Shown here piece by piece: positions 1 to 8,744 of a stretch of DNA of 64,000 nucleotides. The notes beneath the pieces were generated by a model that saw only the letters and a list, made by a program, of their open reading frames with translations, did not search any database and had not been told where the DNA came from. Position 1 is the first letter of the stretch, and each line of letters starts with the position of its first letter. The stretch comes from Zoogloeaceae bacterium (GTDB taxonomy: Bacteria > Pseudomonadota > Gammaproteobacteria > Burkholderiales > Rhodocyclaceae), in assembly GCA_024235635.1 (NCBI GenBank), contig JACKMA010000002.1, forward strand, positions 62,001-126,000. The letters are read 5' to 3'. The translations under genes were made by a program, and so were the position numbers.

Positions 1-2
1 GA

Positions 3-821
3 TCAGAAGGGTGCGGCTTCTGTGGTCGTGGGTGCGGTCGCCGAGGCCCCAGATTTTCTACTTTGCTCCCTCGCCTTCACCCTTGCCTTCGCCGTCTGGC
101 TGCTCTGCCGGTAACGGAACGACTCGTTGCCTGTCTCGACGATGTGGCAGTGGTGCGTGAGCCGGTCGAGCAGCGCCGTGGTCATCTTGGCGTCGCCGAA
201 CACGGCGGGCCATTCGGCGAAGCTGAGATTCGTCGTAATGGCCACGCTGGTGCGCTCGTAGAGCTTCGAGAGCAGGTGGAAGAGCAAGCCCCCGCCGGCC
301 TGGCTGAACGGCAGATAGCCCAGTTCGTCGAGCACGACCAGGTCGACGTGCATCAGCCGCTCGGCGATCCGTCCATGCTTGCCGGCCGCCTTCTCGAGTT
401 CGAGTGGTTTGACCAGATCGACGGTCGAATGGAAGCGAACCCGCTTGCCGTGGCGGGTGATGGCGTCGACGCCCAAGGCGGTCGCGAGGTGCGTTTTCCC
501 CGATCCAGTGCCGCCGACGAAGACGACGTTGGCCGCCGCGTCGATGAACTGGGCGCTGGCAAGTTCGCGGATGAGCTTCTCATCGACCCGTGATTGGCCG
601 AAGTCGAAGCCGCCGAGATCCCGGTGAACCGGGAAGCGGGCGGCGCTCATCTGGTAGCGGATCGAACGCACGTGCCGGTCGGTGACTTCCGATTCGAGCA
701 GGCACTCGATCACCCGGGCCGCGCTCTGCAGACCGACGCCACCTTGGGCCATCAGTTCCTCGTAGCGCTGCGCCATGCCGTGCAGGCGCAGCGATTTCAG
801 TTGGGAGACGATCTCAGTCAT
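3..821 (-). CDS. istB: IstB, ATPase helper of IS21 transposition
   Basis: This 272-residue protein is complete, its stop codon falling at the first bases of the window. IstB is a DnaA/DnaC-like AAA+ ATPase that assembles on target DNA and stimulates the IstA transposase. The Walker A segment GGTGSGKTHLA lies near residues 103-113 and Walker B LVVLDELGYL near 160-170. The start codon overlaps the end of istA by 8 nt, which is the usual coupled arrangement. The same gene in copy 2 carries a 1-nt deletion, so this is the only intact istB here. Confidence 0.93.
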   Translation of the reverse strand: MTEIVSQLKSLRLHGMAQRYEELMAQGGVGLQSAARVIECLLESEVTDRHVRSIRYQMSAARFPVHRDLGGFDFGQSRVDEKLIRELASAQFIDAAANVVFVGGTGSGKTHLATALGVDAITRHGKRVRFHSTVDLVKPLELEKAAGKHGRIAERLMHVDLVVLDELGYLPFSQAGGGLLFHLLSKLYERTSVAITTNLSFAEWPAVFGDAKMTTALLDRLTHHCHIVETGNESFRYRQSSQTAKARVKAREQSRKSGASATAPTTTEAAPF

Positions 822-2313
822 GCTCGGTCTCCGCGTTCAGCCGGTCGTAGCGGGCCGTGTCGGCCAGGGGTTCCTCGTCGAGGGCGAGCTTCGTTTCGAC
901 CCTGGACGGCGAAGCCGCCTCGCCCAGCCGGGAGAGCACGTTGCGCACGTGCTCGGCACTGACACGGCCGGCATCGAGGATCAGTTCGACGGCGACCAGC
1001 ACCGCTTCGAGGCCGTGGCGTGGCACGCAGGCGAGTACGTCGGCCATCAGCCGGTCGCCGCCCGGGCGGCGCACCAGCAAGCTGCGCAGGCGCTGCAGCG
1101 CCTCGGGCATGTCGGCGAACGGCGCACCGTTTCGCAAGGCGCCGGGTTTGCGCTCGACCAGGTCGATGTAGTGGCGCCAGTCGTAGCAGACTTCGCCGCG
1201 CTCGAAACTGCGCTCGTGCCTGGCCACCAGTCCTTCGTCGTCGTGGGCCTCGATCCGGTCGGGATAGATGTGGATGCTCAGCTTGCCGTTGGCGAAGCGG
1301 CTCGGCACCGAGTACTTGTTGCGCTCGACGCCGACCAGGCAGGTGCTCGACACCGGCGTGATCGCCTCGACGTAGCCGTCGAAGGCCGGCAGCATCGGTA
1401 ACAAGGCGTCGCGCTCGATGGTCAGGGCGTCGGCCACCGTCAGGTGCTCCGCGCCCGGATAGCGCAGCTCGGACCACAGCGTCCGGCAGCGCTGGTCGAG
1501 CCAGACGTTCAACTCCGCGAAGCTGCCGATGCGCTGTTGGGGGCGTCCTGCCAGACACGGCGACGGCTGTCCTGAACGTTCTTCTCGACGATCCCTTCTC
1601 CCAGCCCGACGCGACGTTGCAGAACTCCGGGTCGAACAGATAATGGGCCGCCATCGCGGCGAAGCGGGTGTTCACGATCCGACGCTTGCCGACGCCGACC
1701 TTGTCGACGGCGGTGCGCATGTTGTCGTAGATGCCGCGCCGGGCGATGCCGCCGAAGGCCCGGAAGGCGCGCGTATGGGCATCGAACAACATCTCGTGGC
1801 TCTGCGTCGGGTAGGCGGACAGGTGGAACGCGCGGCTCGCACACAGCTTGGTGTGGGCGAGCATGACCTGCGGTGGAAGCCGCCGATTACCAGCGTCTCC
1901 TCGCTCCAGTCGAACTGGAAGGCTTCGCCGAACTCGAAGGCGAGCGGCACGAACGCGCTCTTTGCCGGCTTGCCGCCCTCGGCTCGCCAGCGTCGGACGA
2001 ACTCGGCGACCCGGGTGTAGCTGCCGTTGAAACCCAGCGTCTTCAACTCAGCGTGCAACGCCAGGGCGGTACGTCGCTCCCGCCGGGGACGGCGGGCATC
2101 GGCTTCGAGCCATTGACGAAGCCGCGCTTCGAACGGCGCCAGCACCGTCGGCTGTGGCTTCCTGCGGTACTTCGGCTCCGTGCCCTCCGCGCTGTTCAGC
2201 CAACGCCTGACGGTGTTCCTGGCCAATCCAGTGCGACGGCAGATCTCGCAGATCGACAGCCCGTCGCGAAGCTTCAGGCGCCGAATCTTGCCCAGCATGT
2301 TCATGGTGATCAT
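814..2313 (-). pseudogene. istA: IstA transposase, disrupted by three frameshifts
   Basis: Reading frames have to be joined three times to give a normal IstA of about 500 residues. The N-terminal part has a helix-turn-helix (SICEICRRTGLARNTVRRWL) and the first catalytic Asp in FQFDWSEE. The middle part holds the second Asp in GIYDNMRTAVDK and the Glu in ASGWEKG. The C-terminal part runs to the overlap with istB. Breaks lie near 1865-1872, 1602 and 1540; the last two are single missing bases in G or C runs and are shared with copy 2. Either the element is decayed or these are consensus errors typical of duplicated GC-rich DNA in assemblies. Confidence 0.85.
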
Positions 2314-2418
2314 CCTCGATATGCCTGCTCAAAAGATGAGCAGACGAGTGAATCACCCTGGTCAATTTTCAGCGCAAATCACCACCCAAAACTGGTCAAT
2401 TTTCGGCGCCTAGCAACA

Positions 2419-2675
2419 GTTCCACGGTCTGGCGGCGACTCAGGGCAGGCCGATGACGGCGAATCGTGCAACGGTCTCGCTGCCTTCCGGATCGGCGCCA
2501 GCCATCGCCGAGGGCGCCGGAGCCATGCGCGCTCAGCCCGCTCACAGGCAGGTGACGGGCGTCCGCCGAGGACTTTCGGCACCGGTATCGCGGTCGAATC
2601 ACTGGGCCGCAGTGCGAGCTGCGGCCCGCCGATGCGTTCGCGGACGATCCCATCGCAGTCGGCAGGGGATCGGGC
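2419..2675. other. no recognisable gene between IS end and promoter
   Basis: Open frames exist on both strands but none resembles a known family, has a convincing ribosome-binding site, or continues past the IS end. The stretch may be debris of whatever the insertion element landed in. Confidence 0.5.
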
Positions 2676-2734
2676 TTGACTTTTATTGAATACTGAATAC
2701 AATAAGTCGTACGAGATGAATACTGAATACTAAA
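2676..2734 (+). promoter_or_regulatory. sigma70-type promoter with two operator repeats
   Basis: TTGACT (2676-2681), 16 nt, then TACAAT (2698-2703) form a good sigma70 promoter for the operon starting at 2848. The sequence GAATACTGAATAC occurs twice, at 2688-2700 and 2718-2730, exactly 30 bp or about three helical turns apart. The upstream copy fills the spacer and overlaps the -10 box; the downstream copy lies over the likely start of transcription. These are variants of the dyad TTCTGAATACAGAA found at other promoters in this region, so repression by the GntR-type regulator at 12098-12826 is a reasonable inference. Confidence 0.7.
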
Positions 2735-2847
2735 AAGAGGGGTCGGAAGGCTCGAAGCAGGGCGGCTTTGCATGCCGACGCCGCCGGGCACCGCAGGCCA
2801 GTTCGCGCCAACGGCATTCCGAAACCGTAGAACCGAAAGGAGCAACA

Positions 2848-4044
2848 ATGGATTTTTCACTCAGCCCGAAGCTGCAGGAACTGCAGGCCAAAGTCAGGCG
2901 GTTCATCGCCGATGCGGTGATCCCGCTGGAAAGGGATACGCGCCAGACGCCCCATGGACCGAGCGAACCCTTGCGTCGTGAATTGGTCGGACTGGCGCGG
3001 GCGGCAGGTCTGCTGACGCCGCATGCGTCGCGCGAGATGGGTGGCCTGGGCTTGTCGCACGTCGAGAAGGCGGTCGTCTTCGAGGAAGCCGGCTATTCGA
3101 CCCTTGGCCCCACCGCGCTGAACATCCACGCGCCCGACGAAGGCAACATCCACCTGATGGAGGTGGTCGCGTCGGAGCAGCAGAAAGAGCGCTGGCTGAA
3201 GCCGCTGGTTCAGGGCCACACCCGCTCGTGCTTCGCGATGACCGAGCCGCCGCCGGGGGCCGGTGCCGATCCGTCGCTGCTGGCGACCACCGCGGTCCGT
3301 GACGGCGACGACTACGTCATCAATGGCAGCAAGTGGTTCATCACCGGTGCCGAAGGCGCGTCATTCGCAATCATCATGGCCAAGATGGAGGACGGCTCGG
3401 CGACGATGTTCCTGTCCGACATGGATCGCCCGGGCATCGAGCTGGTCCGCACGATGGATGCCCTCGACACCTGCTTCACCGGTGGCCACGGCGTGCTGCG
3501 CTTCGACAACCTCCGGGTGCCGGCCAGCGACGTGCTGGGCGAGCTCGGCAAAGGGTTCCGTTATGCCCAGGTCCGGCTGGCACCGGCGCGCCTGACGCAC
3601 TGCATGCGCTGGCTCGGCCAGGCACGGCGCGCCCACGACACCGCGCTCGAATATTCGCGCCGCCGTCAGGCCTTCGGCCGCATCCTCGGCGAACACGAGG
3701 GTGTCAGCTTCATGCTGGCCGACAACGAGATGGACCTGCACACCGCGCGTCTGCACATCTGGCATACCGCGTGGCTGCTGGATCAGGGGCAGCGCTGCAA
3801 CTTCGAGTCGAGCCGCGCCAAGGTGGTGTGCTCGGAGGCGGAGTGGCGGGTGGTCGATCGCAGCGTGCAGATCCTCGGGGGCCAGGGCGTCACCCACGAG
3901 ACCATCCTGCCGCGGATCTTCGCCGACATGCGCGCCTTCAGGATCTACGACGGCCCGAGCGAAGTGCACCGCTACAGCCTCGGCAAGAAGCTCGTCGCGG
4001 GGCGGGGCGCGCGGCCTGAAAGCCAGGGAGCAAACAGCAAATGA
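2848..4044 (+). CDS. acyl-CoA dehydrogenase, ACAD10/11 (LvaC)-like
   Basis: This 398-residue flavoprotein is preceded by GAAAGGAGCAACA, a strong ribosome-binding site. It has the all-alpha N-terminal domain, the FAD-binding CFAMTEP segment near residue 130, GSKWFITGAEGA near 155, and the C-terminal IYDGPSEVHR motif near 375. Where straight-chain dehydrogenases have the catalytic Glu of YEG, this one has Asp, as is usual in the ACAD10/11 group. It is followed, with overlaps, by an SDR, an APH-like kinase and a small protein, the same set that works on 4-hydroxyacyl-CoA in levulinate catabolism (LvaA-D). The role suggested by context is removal of a phosphorylated hydroxyl to give enoyl-CoA; an ordinary acyl-CoA dehydrogenase is the alternative. 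Confidence 0.88.
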   Translation: MDFSLSPKLQELQAKVRRFIADAVIPLERDTRQTPHGPSEPLRRELVGLARAAGLLTPHASREMGGLGLSHVEKAVVFEEAGYSTLGPTALNIHAPDEGNIHLMEVVASEQQKERWLKPLVQGHTRSCFAMTEPPPGAGADPSLLATTAVRDGDDYVINGSKWFITGAEGASFAIIMAKMEDGSATMFLSDMDRPGIELVRTMDALDTCFTGGHGVLRFDNLRVPASDVLGELGKGFRYAQVRLAPARLTHCMRWLGQARRAHDTALEYSRRRQAFGRILGEHEGVSFMLADNEMDLHTARLHIWHTAWLLDQGQRCNFESSRAKVVCSEAEWRVVDRSVQILGGQGVTHETILPRIFADMRAFRIYDGPSEVHRYSLGKKLVAGRGARPESQGANSK

Positions 4045-4823
4045 GTATGCAATCGATCGGCGAGTTGTTCTCGCTCGAGGGCCGGATCGCACTGGTGACC
4101 GGCGGCGCCGGCGGGCTCGGCCGGCACTTCGCCGGGCTGCTCGCCCGGGCCGGCGCCGAAGTCATCGTCAGTTCCCGTGGCGGCGACGATTTCGATGCCG
4201 TGGTCGGCGAGATCCGTGCCGCCGGCGGTCGGGCGCACGGAGTCGCGATGGACGTCAGCGATGCAGCCGGCGTCGTTGCCGCGTTCGATCAGGCCTGCGC
4301 GCTCGCCGGCGCGCCCGACATCATCGTCAACAATGCCGGACGGACCGTGACCAAGCCGCTGCTGGAACAGACCGAAAGCGATTGGGACGGCGTCATCGAT
4401 CCCAACCTGAAGGGCTGCTGGCTGGTGGCGACCGAGGCCGCACGGCGCATGGTGGCCGCCGGCAAGGGCGGCAGCATCATCAACCTGGCGTCGATCCTCG
4501 GCGAGCGCGTCGGAGGCGGTGTCGCCCCCTATGCGATTTCGAAGGCCGGCGTACTGCAGCTGACGAAGACCATGGCGCTCGAACTCGCGCGCCACGATAT
4601 TCGCGTCAATGCCTTGCTGCCGGGCTACGTCATCACCGACCTGAACCGGGATTTCCTGACCAGCGAGGCCGGTGACAAGCTGCGCATGCGCATCCCGAGC
4701 CGCCGCTTCTGCGAAGTCAACGATCTCGACGGGCCGTTGCTGCTGCTGGCATCGGCAGCCGGTGGCGCGATGTCGGGGGCCTGTGTCGCGGTCGATCGCG
4801 CGCACCTGGTCAGCGGACTGTGA
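4041..4823 (+). CDS. short-chain dehydrogenase/reductase
   Basis: This 260-residue classical SDR overlaps the previous stop by ATGA. The NAD(P) site TGGAGGLG is at about residues 20-27, NNAG near 95, the catalytic Ser in INLASILG, and Tyr/Lys in PYAISKAG. In the levulinate pathway the corresponding SDR (LvaD) interconverts 4-oxo- and 4-hydroxyacyl-CoA, and a ketone/alcohol step on a CoA thioester fits this operon. The exact substrate cannot be read from the sequence. Confidence 0.88.
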   Translation: MSMQSIGELFSLEGRIALVTGGAGGLGRHFAGLLARAGAEVIVSSRGGDDFDAVVGEIRAAGGRAHGVAMDVSDAAGVVAAFDQACALAGAPDIIVNNAGRTVTKPLLEQTESDWDGVIDPNLKGCWLVATEAARRMVAAGKGGSIINLASILGERVGGGVAPYAISKAGVLQLTKTMALELARHDIRVNALLPGYVITDLNRDFLTSEAGDKLRMRIPSRRFCEVNDLDGPLLLLASAAGGAMSGACVAVDRAHLVSGL

Positions 4824-5848
4824 GCACGGCCATGGACGACAACACACGTCAAGCGGTCGAAGCCTTCGTCGCCGACGCGACCGGTGCGGCTTCGGTCGTG
4901 ATTTCGGACGTGCGCCAACTGTCCGGTGGCGCCGTGCAGGAGAACTGGCTGGTCGACCTGGCCGTGGACGGCGGGGCCCTGGCCGGGCGCTACGAGTGCG
5001 TGCTGCGCTGCGACTCGCCGACCGCCGGTGTTGCGATCAGTCACGGCAGGGCGCAGGAGTTCGCCCTGCTGAAGACCGTGTTCGAGGCCGGCGTGACCGT
5101 GCCGGAGCCGCTGTGGCTGTGCGACGACCCCGCGGTCATCGGCCGTCCCTTCTTCCTGATGCGCCGCATCGGCGGCACCGCCGCCGGCCACCTGCTGGTC
5201 AAGGACGGCCGCTATGGCGGCGATCGGGTGCAACTGGCCGAACGGCTCGGGCGCGAACTCGCGCGTATCCATTCGGTGCGCCCGCCGCAGCCGTCGCTCG
5301 ACTTCCTGACCCGCTACGACGAGTCGCCGGCGCAGCACTGGATTGCCCACCACCGTGCGTTCCTCGACGCCCACCATACCGCCTACCCGGCGATTGAATG
5401 GGGCCTGCGCTGGCTCGAGCGCCATGCGCCGCCGCGAGGCCTGGTGACACTGGCGCACCGCGATTTCCGTACCGGCAACTACATGGTCGACGAGCAAGGA
5501 CTGACGGGCATTCTCGACTGGGAGTTCGCCGGCTGGAGCGATCCGCTCGAGGACATCGGCTGGTTCTGCGCCAAGTGCTGGCGCTTCGGCAAGCTCGAGG
5601 CCGAGGCTGGCGGCATCGGTGCGCGCGAGGATTTCTACCGCGGCTACGAGCAGGAGTCGGGCCGCGCGCTGGACCGCAGCTCGGTGCGCTACTGGGAGGT
5701 GATGGCCCACGTGAACTGGGCGGTGATCGCGGTCCAGCAGGCCGAGCGCTTCTGCTCGGGCGAGGAGGATTCGCTGTTGCTGGCGCTGACCGGCCACATC
5801 GTGCCCGAGCTCGAATGGGAGATCCTGAACATGACGGAGGACGACTGA
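4820..5848 (+). CDS. APH-family kinase (LvaA / ACAD10-11 kinase-like)
   Basis: The 342-residue aminoglycoside-phosphotransferase-fold protein starts at a GTG overlapping the SDR stop; an ATG at 4832 is the alternative start. The catalytic loop is LAHRDFRTGNYMV, and the metal-binding Asp sits in ILDWEFAGWSDPLEDIGWF. Proteins of this group are not antibiotic-resistance enzymes. In bacteria (LvaA) and in the N-terminal half of mammalian ACAD10/11, they phosphorylate the hydroxyl of 4-hydroxyacyl-CoA so that the dehydrogenase partner can eliminate phosphate. Here the kinase and dehydrogenase halves are separate genes of one operon. Confidence 0.85.
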   Translation: MSTAMDDNTRQAVEAFVADATGAASVVISDVRQLSGGAVQENWLVDLAVDGGALAGRYECVLRCDSPTAGVAISHGRAQEFALLKTVFEAGVTVPEPLWLCDDPAVIGRPFFLMRRIGGTAAGHLLVKDGRYGGDRVQLAERLGRELARIHSVRPPQPSLDFLTRYDESPAQHWIAHHRAFLDAHHTAYPAIEWGLRWLERHAPPRGLVTLAHRDFRTGNYMVDEQGLTGILDWEFAGWSDPLEDIGWFCAKCWRFGKLEAEAGGIGAREDFYRGYEQESGRALDRSSVRYWEVMAHVNWAVIAVQQAERFCSGEEDSLLLALTGHIVPELEWEILNMTEDD

Positions 5849-6222
5849 TGCGCGAACACCCCAAGGGCGACGCCCTGCTGGCCTGCGCGCGCCGTCTGTT
5901 GCGCGACCAGGTGTTGCCGGCGCTGCCGGCCGAGCGCAAACACGCGCTGTTGATGACACTGAACGCAATGTCGATCGCCGAGCGCCAGTTGGCCAATGGC
6001 GACGAGCCGGAGCGTGTCGAGCTGGGCGAGCTGCAGGCATTGCTCGACGACGACCAGGTGACGCTGGCTGATGCCAATCGGCGACTGGCGGGGCTGATTC
6101 GGGCCGGGTACGGCGATCCGGGTCAGGCTCGGCGCAGCGCGCTCGTCGAGCAGTTGCGCGAGCAGGGGCTCCGACGGCTCGCCGAGAGCAATCCCAAGGT
6201 GCTGCCGAAAGCGGCGCGATGA
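5848..6222 (+). CDS. small LvaB-like (DUF6285-type) protein
   Basis: The ATG shares one base with the kinase stop (TGATG). The 124-residue product is mostly helical and charged, with no membrane segment or signal peptide. Position and size match LvaB, a small protein that accompanies the LvaA kinase and is needed for its activity; DUF6285 proteins commonly sit in this slot. I assign it mainly from context, since no catalytic motif is visible. Confidence 0.7.
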   Translation: MREHPKGDALLACARRLLRDQVLPALPAERKHALLMTLNAMSIAERQLANGDEPERVELGELQALLDDDQVTLADANRRLAGLIRAGYGDPGQARRSALVEQLREQGLRRLAESNPKVLPKAAR

Positions 6223-6896
6223 GCCTGCTGACGCTGGTCCGCCACGGCCAGGCCTCGTTCGCGCACGATCGCTACGACCAGTTGTCGGAGCGCGGCTTTG
6301 CCCAGGCGCGGGCGCTGGGTGACTGGGCCAGCGCGACGTCGATGAAATGGGGCGCGGTGCGCCACGGACCGCGTCGGCGGCAGGCCGACACCGCAGCCGG
6401 GTTTGCGCTCAATGGTGCCCGCACAGCCGGTCTTCGACTCGACGACGGACTCGACGAGTTTGCCGAAGGCGAGGAAATTCTCGACGCGGCCGCGGTCCTG
6501 TTCGGCCGGCCGATGCGGGGTCCCGAGGCGCCGCCCAGGGCCGAGCAGCTGCGTTGCTACGAAGCCGCCTACCAGGCTTGGGCGCGCGGCGAGGCCGAGA
6601 TCACCGGTCGCGAGTCGTACCGGGCGTTCCGGTCGCGCGTCAGCCAATGGCTCGACGAGTTGACGGCCGAGGGCGATGCGACGGGCGGGCAGCGGATCGT
6701 CGCGGTGACTTCGGCAGGCGTCATCAGCGCGCTCGTTTGCGACGTACTGGGACTGCCCGACGCGCAGTGGACCGCAATGGTCCGGGTCATCAGCAACGCA
6801 TCCCTGACCGAAGTGCTGTATTCGACCGGGCGCTGCGGGCTACGCAGCTTCAATGGCACCGGGCATCTACCGCGTGGCCTGGATTCCGCAATATGA
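6219..6896 (+). CDS. histidine-phosphatase superfamily protein, second His absent
   Basis: This 225-residue protein overlaps the previous stop by ATGA and ends the operon. It opens with LLTLVRHGQ, the RHG motif whose His forms the phospho-intermediate. The second histidine expected late in the fold (usually in an SHGG-like context) is replaced: the equivalent stretch reads VAVTSAGVISALV. The usual arginine-rich RARQTA region is also altered (GPRRRQADTAA). In an operon that phosphorylates acyl-CoAs, a partner phosphatase or a binding protein for phosphorylated intermediates is plausible, but catalysis may be impaired. Confidence 0.8.
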   Translation: MSLLTLVRHGQASFAHDRYDQLSERGFAQARALGDWASATSMKWGAVRHGPRRRQADTAAGFALNGARTAGLRLDDGLDEFAEGEEILDAAAVLFGRPMRGPEAPPRAEQLRCYEAAYQAWARGEAEITGRESYRAFRSRVSQWLDELTAEGDATGGQRIVAVTSAGVISALVCDVLGLPDAQWTAMVRVISNASLTEVLYSTGRCGLRSFNGTGHLPRGLDSAI

Positions 6897-6970
6897 ACCC
6901 TCGCGACGAGCGGCGCGGACATGCGCCACCCGAGCACCCACCGGGATTGCAGGTCAGGAGGTGATCGACC

Positions 6971-7006
6971 ATGACGATGCCTGCCGCAGCGGCGAAGGGC
7001 TCTTGA
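6971..7006 (+). other. possible 11-codon ORF behind a perfect Shine-Dalgarno
   Basis: The sequence AGGAGGTGATC (6956-6966) is fully complementary to the 16S anti-Shine-Dalgarno end and lies 4 nt before an ATG that encodes MTMPAAAAKGS and stops. It precedes the terminator at 7091. It could be a very short peptide, a remnant of a deleted gene start, or chance. Confidence 0.2.
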
Positions 7007-7090
7007 GTGAAAGCGACAGCCTCCGGGCGCCCACGCGGCCCAGGGCGACATCCATTCTCCTCCGCGCATTGGCTCAAAGAATGCGCATTG

Positions 7091-7125
7091 GCCCCGGCCC
7101 GGTCAGGGCCGGGGCATCTTCTTTT
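7091..7125 (+). terminator. Rho-independent terminator of the acyl-CoA dehydrogenase operon
   Basis: A perfect 10-bp stem, GCCCCGGCCC (7091-7100) with GGGCCGGGGC (7106-7115), has a 5-nt loop and is followed by ATCTTCTTTT. It lies between the operon end (6896) and the convergent DsbA-like gene. Confidence 0.85.
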
Positions 7126-7201
7126 CAACAGTCTGACGACCGGGACCGCCCTTGCACCGCGGCGCGCCGCAGTCGGCATCGGATGCATCCGGGGCCGATG
7201 G

Positions 7202-7852
7202 TCATACGGTTCGGTTTCGCTCGTCTGTGGTGGCGTCCAGCTGCCGCAGCAACTGCTCGAACACCTCGGGCGGGTGTCCGCCCTGGATCAAATGCCGGCC
7301 GTCGACCAGCAGCGACGGCACCGCCTGGATGCCGAGCCGCTGCCAGCGTCGCTCGCTATGCCTGACGTCGTCGGCATGAGCTCCCGAGTCGATCACCTCG
7401 CCCGTATGCCGGGGGTCGAGGGAGACCTCCTGCGCCAGCGCGATCAGCACCGCGCGCGAGGCGATGTTCTCGCCACGGGTGTGGTAGGCGCGCAGCAGCG
7501 CATGCTTCATTTCGCGCTGCCGCCCGAAGAGACCGGCCCAATGGATCAGCCGATGCGCGTCAAAGGTGTTCCAGATCCGTCTGCGGTCGCCGAACTCGAA
7601 GCCGACGGCCGCGCCCCGCTCGCGCAGGGCCGCCTGGCTGCGTTCGAGCTGCTGCGGCGCGAGGCCATACTTGCGCACCAGGTGCTCGCGCAGATCCTCG
7701 CCCTCGCGCGCCATGTCCGGATTCAACTCGAAGGCGCGGAAATGCAGGTCGACGGCCACACCGTCGCCGATTCTCGCAAGCGCCCGCTCCAGCGCATGGA
7801 GGCCGATCGCGCACCAGGGGCACACCACATCCGATATGAACTCGATTTTCAT
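7202..7852 (-). CDS. DsbA/FrnE-family thioredoxin-fold oxidoreductase
   Basis: This 216-residue protein has a CPWC active site at residues 11-14 (SDVVCPWCAIG) and the cis-Pro loop GIQAVPSLLVDG near residue 175, with the long helical insertion typical of the FrnE/DsbA-like group. There is no signal peptide when the start is placed at MKIEFIS, which puts the active site at the usual distance from the N-terminus, so it is cytoplasmic. Upstream in-frame codons lack homology. Function may be disulfide or glutathione-linked isomerisation; substrate unknown. Confidence 0.88.
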   Translation of the reverse strand: MKIEFISDVVCPWCAIGLHALERALARIGDGVAVDLHFRAFELNPDMAREGEDLREHLVRKYGLAPQQLERSQAALRERGAAVGFEFGDRRRIWNTFDAHRLIHWAGLFGRQREMKHALLRAYHTRGENIASRAVLIALAQEVSLDPRHTGEVIDSGAHADDVRHSERRWQRLGIQAVPSLLVDGRHLIQGGHPPEVFEQLLRQLDATTDERNRTV

Positions 7853-8267
7853 CGCCGCCCCGCCCGAAGGGACGCCATCGCCCTCTCCGGCGCCGATCAA
7901 AGGACATCCTCGTTCATTGATAATGCACGGGTCGGCGATCCGCAACGTTTGCGGGTTGCCTGGGCCTCCGGCCATGGCGCCGACGGGGGTGGCATCGGCG
8001 CGGGCACGATCGTCGGCTCGCGGCGCCGGCCGTGGTGCGACAGCTGCCCATCGACGGGCGTGTTGCGCCGGGCGACGTGTCTCCCGAGTATCCTGCGCTG
8101 CGTCCTCGCAGACCGGATCCTGCGGTCGGTATCGGCGATGGGCCGCGCCTTCACCAGCCGCATCGCGAAGTCCTGCCGGGCGTGCGTAGGGGCGGGTGCC
8201 GCATGCCGGGGCAGTGATGACGTTTCGCCCATACCGACAAGATGGACAGCGCTCTCATGGGGCAGAG
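7853..8267. other. divergent intergenic stretch, no gene seen
   Basis: This region separates the leftward FrnE-like gene from the rightward DUF2721 gene. Short open frames are present on both strands but none has a recognisable product. It presumably carries two divergent promoters; I could not place hexamers with confidence. Confidence 0.4.
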
Positions 8268-8744
8268 ATGGTCACGCCACTGATCAACATCAACGATGTT
8301 CCCCAGGCCATCCAACTGGCCCTGGGCCCGGTCTTCCTGCTCACCGGTATCGCCGGAACGCTCAATGTCATGGCAGGTCGGCTGGCACGCATCATCGACC
8401 GCGCGCGCCTGCTCACGGAGCAGGATCTCTCGTCGTTCCGGCTCGATCGCAAGACGGTGCAGCAGGAACTTGCGTGCCTCGAGATCCGGCGCAAATGGGC
8501 CAGTGCCGCGATCACGTCGTGCACCTTTGCCGCGCTCCTCGGCTGCACGGTGATCGTCGTCCTGTTTCTCGAGGCTATGCTCGGCGTGCCGCTCAAGTGG
8601 CTGGCGGGCATGCTGTTTGCCGGCTCGACGATCGCGCTCGTCGTGGGCCTGTCGTATTTTCTGCGCGAGGTACTGCGGGCATCGCAGTCGATACGTATCC
8701 AGGTGCTGGCCGAGGAGGCATCGGAGAAGGATCGGGCGGCCTGA
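8268..8744 (+). CDS. DUF2721 membrane protein
   Basis: This 158-residue protein shows the DUF2721 pattern: an N-terminal IQLALGPVFLLTGIAGTL helix, then RLARIIDRAR, a charged middle (QQELACLEIRRKW) and two adjacent hydrophobic helices near residues 85-130. The chosen ATG places the first helix about 15 residues in; an earlier in-frame start would add a charged tail without homology. The function of DUF2721 proteins is unknown. It is monocistronic as far as can be seen. Confidence 0.8.
   Translation: MVTPLININDVPQAIQLALGPVFLLTGIAGTLNVMAGRLARIIDRARLLTEQDLSSFRLDRKTVQQELACLEIRRKWASAAITSCTFAALLGCTVIVVLFLEAMLGVPLKWLAGMLFAGSTIALVVGLSYFLREVLRASQSIRIQVLAEEASEKDRAA

Larger units (their letters stand above)
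1..2418 (-). mobile_element. IS21-family element, copy 1 (left end outside window)
   Basis: This is the istB-proximal to right-end part of an IS21-family element, nearly identical to 18498-20918. The right end reads, on the minus strand, TGTTGCTAGGCGCCGAAA, starting at 2418, and is followed inside by repeated ATTGACCA blocks, as expected of the multiple terminal repeats of IS21 elements. The left end lies before the window, so the target duplication of this copy cannot be read; the 9 bases after the element are GTTCCACGG. Transposition genes istA and istB are on the minus strand. Compared with copy 2 it differs by a few indels and at least one substitution. Confidence 0.93.

Noticed and set aside
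4820..5848. aminoglycoside resistance gene
   Set aside because: The APH fold is there, but the operon context (acyl-CoA dehydrogenase, SDR, DUF6285-type protein) matches acyl-CoA kinases, not antibiotic resistance.
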